64,000 nt of DNA from Streptomyces subrutilus (GTDB lineage: Bacteria; Actinomycetota; Actinomycetes; Streptomycetales; Streptomycetaceae). This document shows positions 52,573 through 62,455 of this stretch, in pieces. The notes under the pieces are model-generated. The model had not been told where the DNA came from. It did no database searches and saw only the letters and a program-made list of their open reading frames with translations. Both the position numbers and the translations under genes were made by a program. The DNA is taken from NCBI RefSeq assembly GCF_008704535.1, contig NZ_CP023701.1, forward strand, positions 4,561,001-4,625,000, read 5' to 3'. Each line of letters opens with the position of its first letter. Position 1 is the stretch's first letter.

Positions 52573-52637
52573 GCCGCCGACCCCGACACGGGGGAGTGAG
52601 CGCCGGGAGAGTCGTCGCGGCCCGGTCAAGAGTGCGG

Positions 52638-52643
52638 TACCGT
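52638..52643 (+). promoter_or_regulatory. -10 box before DUF3499 gene
   Basis: TACCGT, 8 bases, then GTG 52652; nearly leaderless. Confidence 0.4.
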
Positions 52644-52651
52644 CCAACGTC

Positions 52652-53026
52652 GTGAGCCTTGTACGTCGCTGTTCGCGCACCGCGTGCGGCCGCCCTGCCG
52701 TCGCGACACTGACGTACGTCTACGCCGATTCGACCGCAGTTCTCGGCCCGCTCGCCACCTACGCCGAACCCCACTGCTACGACCTGTGCGCCGAGCACTC
52801 GGAGCGCCTGACCGCCCCGCGCGGCTGGGACGTCGTCCGGCTGTCCGACGGCTCGGGCCCGGCGCGCCCGAGCGGCGACGACCTCGAAGCCCTCGCCAAC
52901 GCCGTCCGCGAGGCGGCCCGCCCGCCCGAACGCGCGGCCGGGGCGGGCGGTTCAGGTCAAGGTGGCCCCTCCACCGGCGAAACCCGCCGCGGACACCTGC
53001 GCGTCTTGCGCTCGCCGGATTCCTGA
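52652..53026 (+). CDS. DUF3499 family protein with zinc-ribbon-like cysteines
   Basis: 124 residues. RRCSRTACGRPA near the start and PHCYDLCAEHSERLT around 41-53 supply Cys/His pairs that look like a small metal-binding ribbon; VATLTYVYADSTAVLGPLA between them is typical of DUF3499, an Actinobacteria-only family usually found beside phosphomannomutase. The last ~40 residues are low-complexity. No function is established. Confidence 0.85.
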   Translation: MSLVRRCSRTACGRPAVATLTYVYADSTAVLGPLATYAEPHCYDLCAEHSERLTAPRGWDVVRLSDGSGPARPSGDDLEALANAVREAARPPERAAGAGGSGQGGPSTGETRRGHLRVLRSPDS

Positions 53027-53103
53027 CGCCCCGTTCGTCTGAAAAGCCCCGCTCCGGGCACGGTAGGTTTGCTCGACCGCACAGACCTTCAGGAGGGCAG
53101 GCA

Positions 53104-54474
53104 GTGGCCGCAGATCTTTCGAACATCGTCAAGGCGTACGACGTCCGGGGCGTCGTGCCCGACGAGTGGGACGAGCACCTGGCCGAGCTGTTCGGCGCGG
53201 CATTCGTGGAGGTCGTCGACGCCACCGCCATCGTGATCGGCCACGACATGCGCCCCTCCTCCCCGGGCCTGTCCGCCGCCTTCGCCCGCGGAGCCGCCGC
53301 CCGCGGCGTGGACGTCACCCTCATCGGGCTCTGCTCCACCGACCAGCTCTACTACGCGTCCGGCCACCTCGGCCTCCCCGGCGCCATGTTCACGGCCTCC
53401 CACAACCCGGCCCGGTACAACGGCATCAAGCTCTGCCGCGCCGGCGCCGCCCCCGTGGGCCAGGACACCGGCCTCTCGCAGATCCGCGCGCTCGTCGAGA
53501 AGTGGTCCGACGACGGCGCCCCCGCCGCCGCCCCGGGCACCACCCCCGGCACCATCACCGAGCTGGACACCCTCCCGGGCTACGCCGCGCACCTCAAGGG
53601 CCTGGTGGACCTCACCGCCATCCGCCCGCTCAAGGTCGTCGTCGACGCGGGCAACGGCATGGGCGGCCACACCGTCCCGACCGTGTTCGACGGCCTCCCG
53701 CTGGACGTCGTCCCCATGTACTTCGAGCTCGACGGCAGTTTCCCGAACCACGAGGCCAACCCGCTCGACCCGAAGAACGTCGTCGACCTCCAGGCCCGCG
53801 TGCTCGCCGAGGGCGCCGACCTCGGCATCGCCTTCGACGGCGACGCCGACCGCTGCTTCATCATCGACGAGCGCGGCGTCGGCGTGTCCCCGTCGGCGAT
53901 CACCGCCCTGGTCGCCGCCCGCGAGCTGGCCCGCAACGGCGGCACCGGCACCGTGATCCACAACCTGATCACCTCCTGGTCCGTCCCCGAGGTCGTCCGC
54001 GAGCACGGCGGCACCCCCGTCCGCACCCGCGTCGGCCACTCCTTCATCAAGGAGGAGATGGCCAAGACCGGCGCCATCTTCGGCGGCGAGCACTCGGCCC
54101 ACTACTACTTCAAGGACTTCTGGAACGCGGACACCGGCATGCTCGCCGCGCTCCACGTCCTCGCGGCCCTCGGCGGCCAGGAGGGCACCCTCTCCGACCT
54201 GGTCTCCTCCTACGACCGCTACGCCGGCTCCGGTGAGATCAACTCCACCGTCGAGGACCAGAAGGGCCGCCTCGCCGCCGTCAAGGACACCTACGGCTCC
54301 CGCGAGGGCGTCACCATCGACGAACTGGACGGCCTGACCGCCACCGCCGACGACTGGTGGTTCAACGTCCGCGCCTCCAACACCGAGCCGCTGCTGCGCC
54401 TCAACGTGGAGGCCCGCGACGAGGCCACCCTGGCCGCGGTCCGCGACGAGGTCCTCGCCCTCATCCGCGCCTGA
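53104..54474 (+). CDS. manB: Phosphomannomutase/phosphoglucomutase
   Basis: 456 residues, four-domain alpha-D-phosphohexomutase. FTASHNPARYNGIK holds the phosphorylated Ser99, FDGDADRC is the metal loop, GEHSAHYYF the sugar-specificity loop and RASNTEPLLRLNVE the phosphate-binding loop. It interconverts mannose-6-P and mannose-1-P for GDP-mannose synthesis. GGAGGGCAGGCA precedes GTG 53104. It leads a co-directional group with the Trm112-like gene, an SIS protein and manA. Confidence 0.95.
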   Translation: MAADLSNIVKAYDVRGVVPDEWDEHLAELFGAAFVEVVDATAIVIGHDMRPSSPGLSAAFARGAAARGVDVTLIGLCSTDQLYYASGHLGLPGAMFTASHNPARYNGIKLCRAGAAPVGQDTGLSQIRALVEKWSDDGAPAAAPGTTPGTITELDTLPGYAAHLKGLVDLTAIRPLKVVVDAGNGMGGHTVPTVFDGLPLDVVPMYFELDGSFPNHEANPLDPKNVVDLQARVLAEGADLGIAFDGDADRCFIIDERGVGVSPSAITALVAARELARNGGTGTVIHNLITSWSVPEVVREHGGTPVRTRVGHSFIKEEMAKTGAIFGGEHSAHYYFKDFWNADTGMLAALHVLAALGGQEGTLSDLVSSYDRYAGSGEINSTVEDQKGRLAAVKDTYGSREGVTIDELDGLTATADDWWFNVRASNTEPLLRLNVEARDEATLAAVRDEVLALIRA

Positions 54475-54510
54475 CCCGTCGACCGTCCGTCCGACCCGAC
54501 CGCGCCCGAC

Positions 54511-54557
54511 CGGCCCGGCGGCCGCCGGGGCCCACCGCCCCGCCGGCCGCCGGGCCG
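54511..54557. terminator. 13-bp-stem hairpin downstream of phosphomannomutase
   Basis: CGGCCCGGCGGCC pairs with 54545-54557, with an inner GGGG/CCCC pairing. It may end or attenuate transcription into the following genes. Confidence 0.6.
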
Positions 54558-54685
54558 CCGGCCTCCCGGACCACGGCCGCCACCCGCCCCGACCTGCGCG
54601 TCCCGGGCCACCTCGGGACCGCACCGGGGATGACTCGGCGGTACGCTGACCACGCCCCAACCCCATGTTCGAAGGGAAGCGCCCC

Positions 54686-54871
54686 ATGCCGCTCGAAGCC
54701 GGTCTCCTGGAGATCCTCGCCTGCCCCGCCTGCCACGCGCCCCTCGCGGACGAGTCGGCCGACGAGACGGCACCCGAGCTGATCTGCACCGGCCAGGACT
54801 GCGGCCTCGCCTACCCGGTCCGCGACGGCATCCCGGTCCTCCTCGTGGACGAGGCCCGCCGCCCCGCCTGA
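54686..54871 (+). CDS. Trm112-like zinc-ribbon protein
   Basis: 61 residues. LLEILACPACHAPL and LICTGQDCGLAYPVRDGIPVLL are the two halves of the Trm112/YcaR fold with two CxxC-type metal pairs (the second spaced C-x4-C). In other organisms Trm112 activates methyltransferases; the bacterial role is unclear. GAAGGGAAGC precedes ATG 54686. The gene recurs beside phosphomannomutase and SIS genes in Actinobacteria. Confidence 0.88.
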   Translation: MPLEAGLLEILACPACHAPLADESADETAPELICTGQDCGLAYPVRDGIPVLLVDEARRPA

Positions 54872-54931
54872 GCAGCCCCGCACCGCGCGACGCGCAGACT
54901 GGATTCCGTCACCCGACAGCCGGAGGCCGCC

Positions 54932-56065
54932 ATGCTCGACGAGTCACTCCTCGACGCACCGGAGGATCTCGCCCGCGCCGACCGCCGCGGCCTGCTCCGC
55001 GGCGCCGCCGAGGCCGGAGCCCGGGTCCGCACCGCGGCCCGGCACGCCACCGAGGCGGGCCTCGCCGACCTGCGCCCCGACGGCCGGCCCCGCGCCGTCC
55101 TCATCGCCGGGCCCGGCACCGCCGCCACCGGCGTCGCGGACCTGCTCGGCGCCCTGGCCGGAGCCGCCGCCCCCGTCATCCGGCTCGACCCCACCGGCGT
55201 CGCGCACGCCGCCGGCGCCCTGCGCTGGTCCCTGCCCGGCTGGGCCGGCCCCGTCGACCTGCTGCTCATCGCCACCACCGACGGCACCGAACCCGGCCTC
55301 GCCGTCCTCTCCGAGCAGGCCTACCGGCGCGGCTGCACCGTCGTCGCCGTCGCCCCCGAACGCTCCCCGCTCAGCGAGGCCGTCGACGGCGCCCACGGCC
55401 TCCTCGTCCCGATGGCCAAGGCCCCGTACCAGGAGTACGACGAGTCCGCCGCGGCCGGGCCGGGCGCCCTCTGGGCCCTGCTGACCCCGCTCCTCGTACT
55501 GCTCGACCGGGTCGGCCTGATCGCCGCCGCCCCCGGCACCCTCCAGCTCGTCGCCGACCGGCTCGACCGCACCGCCGAACGCTGCGGCCCGGCCATCGCC
55601 ACCTACTCCAACCCGGCCAAGACCCTCGCCTCCGAGCTGGCCGACTCCCTCCCGCTCATCTGGAGCGAGGGCACCGGCGCCGGCCCCGCGGGCCGCCGCT
55701 TCGCCGCCACCCTCGCCGAGCTCGCCGGCCGCCCCGCACTCGCCGCCGCGCTCCCCGAGGCCCTGCCCGCCCACGGCGTCCTGCTCGCCGGCGCCTTCGC
55801 CGCCGGAGCCGATCCCGAAGACTTCTTCCGTGACCGGGTCGAAGAGCCCCAGGCCCTCCGCGCCCGCATCGTCCTGCTGCGTGACCGGCCGGCCGGCGGC
55901 CTCACCGCCGCCCCGGCCGCCCGCGAGCTCGCCCTCAGCCACGACACGGCCATCAGCGAACTCGAACCGGAGGAGGGAGTCGAACTGGAACAGCTCGCCG
56001 AACTCCTCGCCGTCACGGATTTCGCCACCGCCTACCTGGCGTTGGCTTCCGGGGGACACAGCTGA
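54932..56065 (+). CDS. SIS-domain protein, phosphoglucose/phosphomannose isomerase-like
   Basis: 377 residues. N-terminal ~190 residues hold one SIS fold (VLIAGPGTAATGVADLLGAL) and the rest resembles the C-terminal domain of bifunctional phosphoglucose/phosphomannose isomerases (SEGTGAGPAGRRFAATLAELA, FFRDRVEEPQALRARIVLLRD). The position directly before manA supports a sugar-phosphate role. Catalytic residues are not clearly identifiable, so isomerase activity is a guess. CGGAGGCCGCC precedes ATG 54932. Confidence 0.8.
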   Translation: MLDESLLDAPEDLARADRRGLLRGAAEAGARVRTAARHATEAGLADLRPDGRPRAVLIAGPGTAATGVADLLGALAGAAAPVIRLDPTGVAHAAGALRWSLPGWAGPVDLLLIATTDGTEPGLAVLSEQAYRRGCTVVAVAPERSPLSEAVDGAHGLLVPMAKAPYQEYDESAAAGPGALWALLTPLLVLLDRVGLIAAAPGTLQLVADRLDRTAERCGPAIATYSNPAKTLASELADSLPLIWSEGTGAGPAGRRFAATLAELAGRPALAAALPEALPAHGVLLAGAFAAGADPEDFFRDRVEEPQALRARIVLLRDRPAGGLTAAPAARELALSHDTAISELEPEEGVELEQLAELLAVTDFATAYLALASGGHS

Positions 56066-56104
56066 GGTACACCTGCGTACCCGGCTCTATCCAGGAAGAC
56101 GACG

Positions 56105-57262
56105 ATGGACCGCCTGACGAACACGATCCGCCCCTACGCCTGGGGATCGGCCACCGCCATCCCCGCGCTCCTCGGAGTCGAACCCACCGGTGAGCCCCAG
56201 GCCGAGATGTGGATGGGCGCCCACCCCGGCGCCCCCTCCCGCCTCGACCGCGGCTCCGGCGAGACCGCCCTCTCGGACGTCATCGCCGCCGACCCCGAGG
56301 GCGAGCTGGGCGCCGCCGCGGTCGCCAGGTTCGGCCCCCGCCTGCCCTTCCTCCTCAAACTCCTCGCCGCCGGCGCCCCCCTCTCCCTCCAGGTCCACCC
56401 CGACCTGGCCCAGGCCGCCGCCGGCTACGCGGACGAGGAGCGCCGCGGAGTCCCGATCGACGCGGCCCACCGCAACTACAAGGACCCCAACCACAAGCCC
56501 GAGATGATCTGCGCGCTCACCCCCTTCGACGGACTGTGCGGATTCCGCGCCCCCGACGAGGCCGCGGAGCTCCTCGAAGGGCTCGGCGTCGACTCCCTCA
56601 AGCCGTACGCCGACCTGCTGCGCGCCCACCCCGAGGACGCCGCGCTGCGCGAGGTGCTCACCGCCGTACTGACCGCCGACCGCGAGGAGATGGCCCGCAC
56701 CGTCACCGAAGCCGCGGCCGCCGCCCGCCGGCTCGGCGGACCGTACGCCCCGTACGCCTCCCTGGGCCACGACTTCCCCGGCGACCCCGGCGTCATCGCG
56801 GCCATGCTGCTCAACCACTTCCGGCTCCAGCCGGGCGAGGCCGTGTTCCTCGGCGCCGGCGTCCCGCACGCCTACATCGACGGCCTCGGCGTCGAACTGC
56901 TCGCCAACTCCGACAACGTGCTGCGCGCCGGACTCACCCCCAAACACGTGGACGTGCCCGAGCTGCTGAAGATCGTCCGGTTCGCATCGGGCGACCCCGC
57001 CGTCCTGCGCCCCGAGGGCGACGTCGAAGAGGTCTACGAGACCCCCATCGACGAATTCCGGCTCTCCCGCTTCCTGCTCGCACCCGGTGGCGCCCCCCGC
57101 CTCCTGCCGGTGGACACCGCGCAGATCCTGCTCTGCACCGCGGGCGCGCCGCACGTCGGCGAACTCGGCCTCGCTCCCGGGGAGTCGGTTTTCGTCCCCG
57201 CGGGCGAAAAGGCCGAACTGTCCGGTACCGGAACCGTATTCCGGGCCACGGTGGTCGTCTGA
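56105..57262 (+). CDS. manA: Mannose-6-phosphate isomerase, class I
   Basis: 385 residues. YAWGSATAIP and MWMGAHPGAPS at the start, LQVHPD with zinc ligands Gln/His, and DPNHKPEMICAL are class I ManA motifs; a further zinc histidine is in GAGVPHAYIDG. It interconverts fructose-6-P and mannose-6-P, feeding phosphomannomutase and GDP-mannose. AGGAAGACGACG precedes ATG 56105, 39 bases after the SIS gene. Confidence 0.95.
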   Translation: MDRLTNTIRPYAWGSATAIPALLGVEPTGEPQAEMWMGAHPGAPSRLDRGSGETALSDVIAADPEGELGAAAVARFGPRLPFLLKLLAAGAPLSLQVHPDLAQAAAGYADEERRGVPIDAAHRNYKDPNHKPEMICALTPFDGLCGFRAPDEAAELLEGLGVDSLKPYADLLRAHPEDAALREVLTAVLTADREEMARTVTEAAAAARRLGGPYAPYASLGHDFPGDPGVIAAMLLNHFRLQPGEAVFLGAGVPHAYIDGLGVELLANSDNVLRAGLTPKHVDVPELLKIVRFASGDPAVLRPEGDVEEVYETPIDEFRLSRFLLAPGGAPRLLPVDTAQILLCTAGAPHVGELGLAPGESVFVPAGEKAELSGTGTVFRATVVV

Positions 57263-57333
57263 CGCGCCGTCGCCGGGGTAGCTGCAACAATGTGCGGCCG
57301 GTAGACCGTGGCTAGGAAGGACACCCTGCATCC

Positions 57334-58320
57334 ATGAGCGCGTCGGGCGGTACCAAGGCGATCGTGGCGGCACTCGCCGCCAACCTCGCCATCGCTGTAG
57401 CCAAATTCGTGGCGTTCCTCTTCAGCGGATCCTCGTCGATGCTCGCGGAAAGCGTCCACTCGCTCGCGGACTCCGGAAACCAGGGCCTGCTGCTGCTGGG
57501 CGGGAAGAAGGCCAAGCGCGAGGCGACCCCGCAGCACCCCTTCGGCTTCGGGCGCGAGCGGTACATCTACGCCTTCCTCGTCTCCATCGTGCTCTTCACC
57601 GTCGGTGGCATGTTCGCCATCTACGAGGGCTACGAGAAGATCCACGACCCGCACGAGATCACCCACTGGTACTGGCCGGTCGGCGTCCTCGTCTTCGCGA
57701 TCCTCGCCGAGTCCTTCTCCTTCCGCACCGCGATCAAGGAGTCGAACGAGACCCGCGGCCAGCAGACGTGGCCCCAGTTCATCCGCCGGGCCAAGGCCCC
57801 CGAGCTGCCCGTCGTCCTCCTGGAGGACTTCGGCGCGCTCGTCGGCCTGGTCCTGGCCCTCGGCGGTGTCGGCCTGGCCCTGCTCACCGGCAACGGCGTC
57901 TGGGACGGCATCGGCACCCTGTGCATCGGCATCCTGCTGATCGTCATCGCGATCATCCTGGCCGCGGAGACCAAGTCCCTGCTGCTGGGCGAGGCCGCGG
58001 GCCTGGACGACGTCGAGAAGATCAAGGCCGCCGTCGTCGACGGCGACACCGTGACCCGGCTGATCCACATGCGCACCCTGCACCTCGGCCCCGAGGAGCT
58101 GCTCGTCGCCGCGAAGATCGCCGTACGCCACGACGACAGCGCGGCCCAGGTGGCCGACGCGATCAACGCCGCCGAGACCCGCATCCGCGAGGCCGTCCCG
58201 ATCGCCCGGGTGATCTACCTGGAGCCGGACATCTACCACGCGGAGGCCGACCGGGGCCCGGAGCCCACGGACCCGACGGGCACCGTCCCGACGAGCACCG
58301 ACCCGGCCGCCCGCGCCTGA
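57334..58320 (+). CDS. Cation diffusion facilitator family transporter
   Basis: 328 residues, about six transmembrane helices. SMLAESVHSLADSGNQGLLLLG is the CDF metal-site helix (His/Asp), HPFGFGRERYIYAF follows, and VLLEDFGALVGLVLAL gives the second acidic helix site. C-terminal cytoplasmic domain about 215-305. It would export a divalent metal such as zinc, iron or manganese by proton exchange. AGGAAGGAC lies before ATG 57334. It ends at an 80-bp palindrome. Confidence 0.9.
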   Translation: MSASGGTKAIVAALAANLAIAVAKFVAFLFSGSSSMLAESVHSLADSGNQGLLLLGGKKAKREATPQHPFGFGRERYIYAFLVSIVLFTVGGMFAIYEGYEKIHDPHEITHWYWPVGVLVFAILAESFSFRTAIKESNETRGQQTWPQFIRRAKAPELPVVLLEDFGALVGLVLALGGVGLALLTGNGVWDGIGTLCIGILLIVIAIILAAETKSLLLGEAAGLDDVEKIKAAVVDGDTVTRLIHMRTLHLGPEELLVAAKIAVRHDDSAAQVADAINAAETRIREAVPIARVIYLEPDIYHAEADRGPEPTDPTGTVPTSTDPAARA

Positions 58321-58400
58321 CCCGCACGCGGACCCGCGGGGAGAGGGGCCCCGCAGCCGTACGGCTGCGGGGCCCCTCTCCCCGCGGGTCCGCGTGCGGG
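58321..58400. terminator. 80-bp perfect palindrome acting as bidirectional terminator
   Basis: Bases 58321-58360 are the exact reverse complement of 58361-58400: forty base pairs with no mismatch and no spacer (the hairpin tip is CCGT/ACGG). It starts right after the CDF stop and ends 8 bases before the convergent PTS gene's stop. Confidence 0.95.
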
Positions 58401-58408
58401 CCGGGGAG

Positions 58409-60526
58409 CTACCGGATCTCGCGCAGCACCTCCAGGACCGCCCGCACGTCGGGTGCGGACGCCAGGCGCTCGCGGAAGCCGGTGTCCATCAACTTCCGCG
58501 ACAGCAGCGCCAGGATGCGCAGGTGCTCGTCGCCGGCCGCGGCCTCGGGCACCGAGATCATGAAGACCAGCCGGGCCCTCGTCCCGTCCGGCGCACCCCA
58601 CTCGATGCCCTCGTCGGACCGGGCGAAGCCGACGGTGGGGCGGGCCACCGCGTCCGTCTTGGCGTGCGGGATGGCGATGGACTCGCCGAGCCCCGTCGTC
58701 CCCTGCGCCTCCCGGGCCAGCGCGACCCGTACGAGCTCGTCCACGTCCCGCACGTTGCCGGTGGTGGCGAGCACCGCGGCCATCTCGCGGATGGCCGCCT
58801 CCTTGGTGTCCGCGGCCAGTTCCGTCCGCACGGTGCGCCCGGTCAGGTACCCGGAGAGCACCTCCGGCTCCCCGTCCGCCGCGGGCGCGGGCCGGGTCCG
58901 CACGGCGGTGGCGGTGGCCGTCCCGGTGGCCGTGGCCGCACTGGTGGCGGCGTCCGTACCCGCGTCCGTACCCGCACGCGTACCGCCGGCCGGGGCCGTA
59001 CCGGCGGCCGCTCCGGCCGGCAGCGGATCGGGGGAGAGGGCCGCGGGGGCGGGCCCGCCGGCCCTGCGCAGCTTGAGCTCGATCAGCGCGTTGGTGGTCA
59101 GCGCGGTGACGACCGTGCCCGCCGCGATCGCGACGAAGAACATCGCGGCGCCGCCGATGGCCCCGAACACCGAGACGATCGGACCGCCGTGCGGCACCGA
59201 GTCCTGGACCCCGGCCAGGCCCGCGACGGCGCCGGCCACGGCGCCGCCCAGCATGTTCGCCGGGATGACCTGGGCGGGGCGCGCAGCGGCGAAGGGGATG
59301 GCGCCCTCCGAGATCCCGAAGAGGCCCATGAACAGGGCGGCGATGCCCGTCTCCCGCTCCTGGTCGCTGTAGAGCCTGCGGCGCAGCAGCGTGGCCAGGC
59401 CCTGGCCCAGCGGCATGACGGGGATCGCGGCGGCGGCCATGCCCATGACGTGGTTGTTGGTGCCGATCAGGCCCACGGCGACGAGGAAGGCCGTCTTGTT
59501 GACCGGGCCGCCCATGTCGAAGGCGATCATCAGGCCGATGAGCGCGCCGAGGACGATCGCGCTGGAGCCGGTCATCCCGTTCAGCCAGCTGGTCAGGTGC
59601 GTGAAGACCCAGGAGATCGGCCGGCCGATCACGTAGATGTAGAACAGGCCGAGCGCCAGCGTCGACACGATCGGGATCACGATGATCGGCATGATCGGCT
59701 GGACGAACCTCGGGACCTTGACCTTCTTGATCCACACCACCAAATAGCCGGCCAGGAAGCCGGTCGCGATGGCGCCCAGGAAGCCCGCGTTGGCGTCGGC
59801 CCCGTAGATCGTCGTGGCCTCGCCGGCGAGGAAGCCGCCGATCATGCCGGGTACGAGCGCGGGCCGGTCGCCGAGCGCGTAGGCGATGTAGCCGGAGAAG
59901 ATCGGCAGCATCAGCTTGAAGCCGAGACCGCCCAGCGCGTTGACGTAGAACCAGAACGAGCCCTGGTCGAACTCGATGCCCTTGGCCGTGGTGTGCCCGC
60001 CGAGCGCGATCGAGACGGCGAGCAGCAGACCGCCCACGACCACGAAGGGGATCATGTGCGAAACGCCGTTCATCAGCGCCTTGTACGCGGCGCTGCGCTC
60101 GCGCCCGCCGCCCCCACCGCCCCCACCGCCCCCGCCGCTTTCGCCGGCGCCCGCGCCCGACCCGGTCTGGACGGGGGCGCTCTGCACGCGCCCGATCAGC
60201 TCCTTGGGCCGGTGGATGCCGTCGGCGACACCGGTGGACAGCACCCGCTTGCCGGCGAAGCGGTCGCGGTCGACCTCTTTGTCGGCGGCGATGATGATCC
60301 CGTCCGCTTCTCTGACATCGTTGTCAGAGAGCACGTTCTCGGCGCCGATCGAGCCCTGCGTCTCCACCTTGATGTCGACACCGAGCTCGTCCGCGGCCTG
60401 TTGGAGCTTCTCCGCGGCCATGTAGGTGTGCGCGATGCCCGTGGGACACGCGGTGACGGCGAGCAGCTTCAGGCGCTTGCGCCCGCTCGCGCTCCCGTCC
60501 ACGGGAGGGCCGGCCGGACTGGTCAC
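58409..60526 (-). CDS. PTS fructose/mannose-type permease with domain order IIB-IIC-IIA
   Basis: 705 residues. IIB domain at about 18-115 with phospho-cysteine Cys27 (VTACPTGIAHTYM); Gly-rich linker with an 11-glycine run; IIC membrane domain about 155-490 (ALMNGVSHMIPFVVVGG, AFDMGGPVNKTAF); Ala/Thr-rich linker; IIA domain from about 560 with phospho-histidine His621 (SIAIPHAKTD). It takes up and phosphorylates a hexose, fructose or possibly mannose. The usual fused Gram-positive order is A-B-C, so B-C-A is notable. GTG 60526 is set by AAGGAGATTGCA. Transcribed alone and divergent from sahH. Confidence 0.9.
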   Translation of the reverse strand: MTSPAGPPVDGSASGRKRLKLLAVTACPTGIAHTYMAAEKLQQAADELGVDIKVETQGSIGAENVLSDNDVREADGIIIAADKEVDRDRFAGKRVLSTGVADGIHRPKELIGRVQSAPVQTGSGAGAGESGGGGGGGGGGGRERSAAYKALMNGVSHMIPFVVVGGLLLAVSIALGGHTTAKGIEFDQGSFWFYVNALGGLGFKLMLPIFSGYIAYALGDRPALVPGMIGGFLAGEATTIYGADANAGFLGAIATGFLAGYLVVWIKKVKVPRFVQPIMPIIVIPIVSTLALGLFYIYVIGRPISWVFTHLTSWLNGMTGSSAIVLGALIGLMIAFDMGGPVNKTAFLVAVGLIGTNNHVMGMAAAAIPVMPLGQGLATLLRRRLYSDQERETGIAALFMGLFGISEGAIPFAAARPAQVIPANMLGGAVAGAVAGLAGVQDSVPHGGPIVSVFGAIGGAAMFFVAIAAGTVVTALTTNALIELKLRRAGGPAPAALSPDPLPAGAAAGTAPAGGTRAGTDAGTDAATSAATATGTATATAVRTRPAPAADGEPEVLSGYLTGRTVRTELAADTKEAAIREMAAVLATTGNVRDVDELVRVALAREAQGTTGLGESIAIPHAKTDAVARPTVGFARSDEGIEWGAPDGTRARLVFMISVPEAAAGDEHLRILALLSRKLMDTGFRERLASAPDVRAVLEVLREIR

Positions 60527-60872
60527 TGCAATCTCCTTCACGCTGGGGGTCCTGCGGGATCGCGCGGAAGTTTCGATCCACTGGCATCGTGCCTCGGGTA
60601 AGGAGCGGATCAAAAGTCCGAAAGGCCCTGAATCCTTCCGCCGGAGGACCCGAAGCCGTGCCCCGACTCCTGCCCCGGCGGCTGGGGCTCACTCCGCCGA
60701 TCGGTGTAGATTCGTCATCAGTGTCAGGCGTCGCTGCTGATGGCGGTCGGGCGGTCTTCGCGACCGGCCGAGGGGAGAGAGGGCCCCCGACGGACTGTGC
60801 TCGGTGCCCCGTCCCCCGGACGGCGCACGGCTCAGCCGTACCCACCCTCTCGAACCATGAGGAGCAGCACCC
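60527..60872. promoter_or_regulatory. Divergent PTS / sahH control region
   Basis: TTTCGATCC (60571-60579) and GGATCAAAA (60607-60615) are inverted half-sites near the PTS side and may be a sugar-regulator operator. TAGATT at 60707-60712 is a likely -10 for sahH, giving a ~155-base leader that contains a CGGTCG/CGACCG hairpin (about 60746-60768). I find no S-adenosylhomocysteine riboswitch consensus and no small gene. Confidence 0.4.
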
Positions 60873-62309
<1,437 letters not shown>

Positions 62310-62339
62310 TCGATCCCCCGCGGATCCGCAGCACGTGAG

Positions 62340-62377
62340 CACGTGAGCACGCCAGCGCGCGCAGGCGTGCCCACGTG
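62340..62377 (+). terminator. Hairpin downstream of sahH
   Basis: CACGTG-AG-CACGCC pairs with GGCGTG-CC-CACGTG, with a two-base internal mismatch and a 10-base loop. The 8-mer GCACGTGA is repeated directly just before it. Confidence 0.55.
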
Positions 62378-62403
62378 AGGACCGAGCACCGAGCACCCGA
62401 GTC

Positions 62404-62430
62404 AGGCCCCCGGCGCACCGCCGGGGGCCT
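62404..62430 (+). terminator. Second hairpin before the next gene's ribosome site
   Basis: AGGCCCCCGGCG-CAC-CGCCGGGGGCCT: perfect 12-bp stem, 3-base loop, ending 26 bases before ATG 62456. It may act as terminator or limit downstream expression. Confidence 0.6.
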
Positions 62431-62455
62431 GCCCCGTCTCCAAGGAAGCCCCGCC

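Noticed and set aside
60613..60872. S-adenosylhomocysteine riboswitch before sahH
   Set aside because: I could not find the conserved core; a covariance-model search would settle it.
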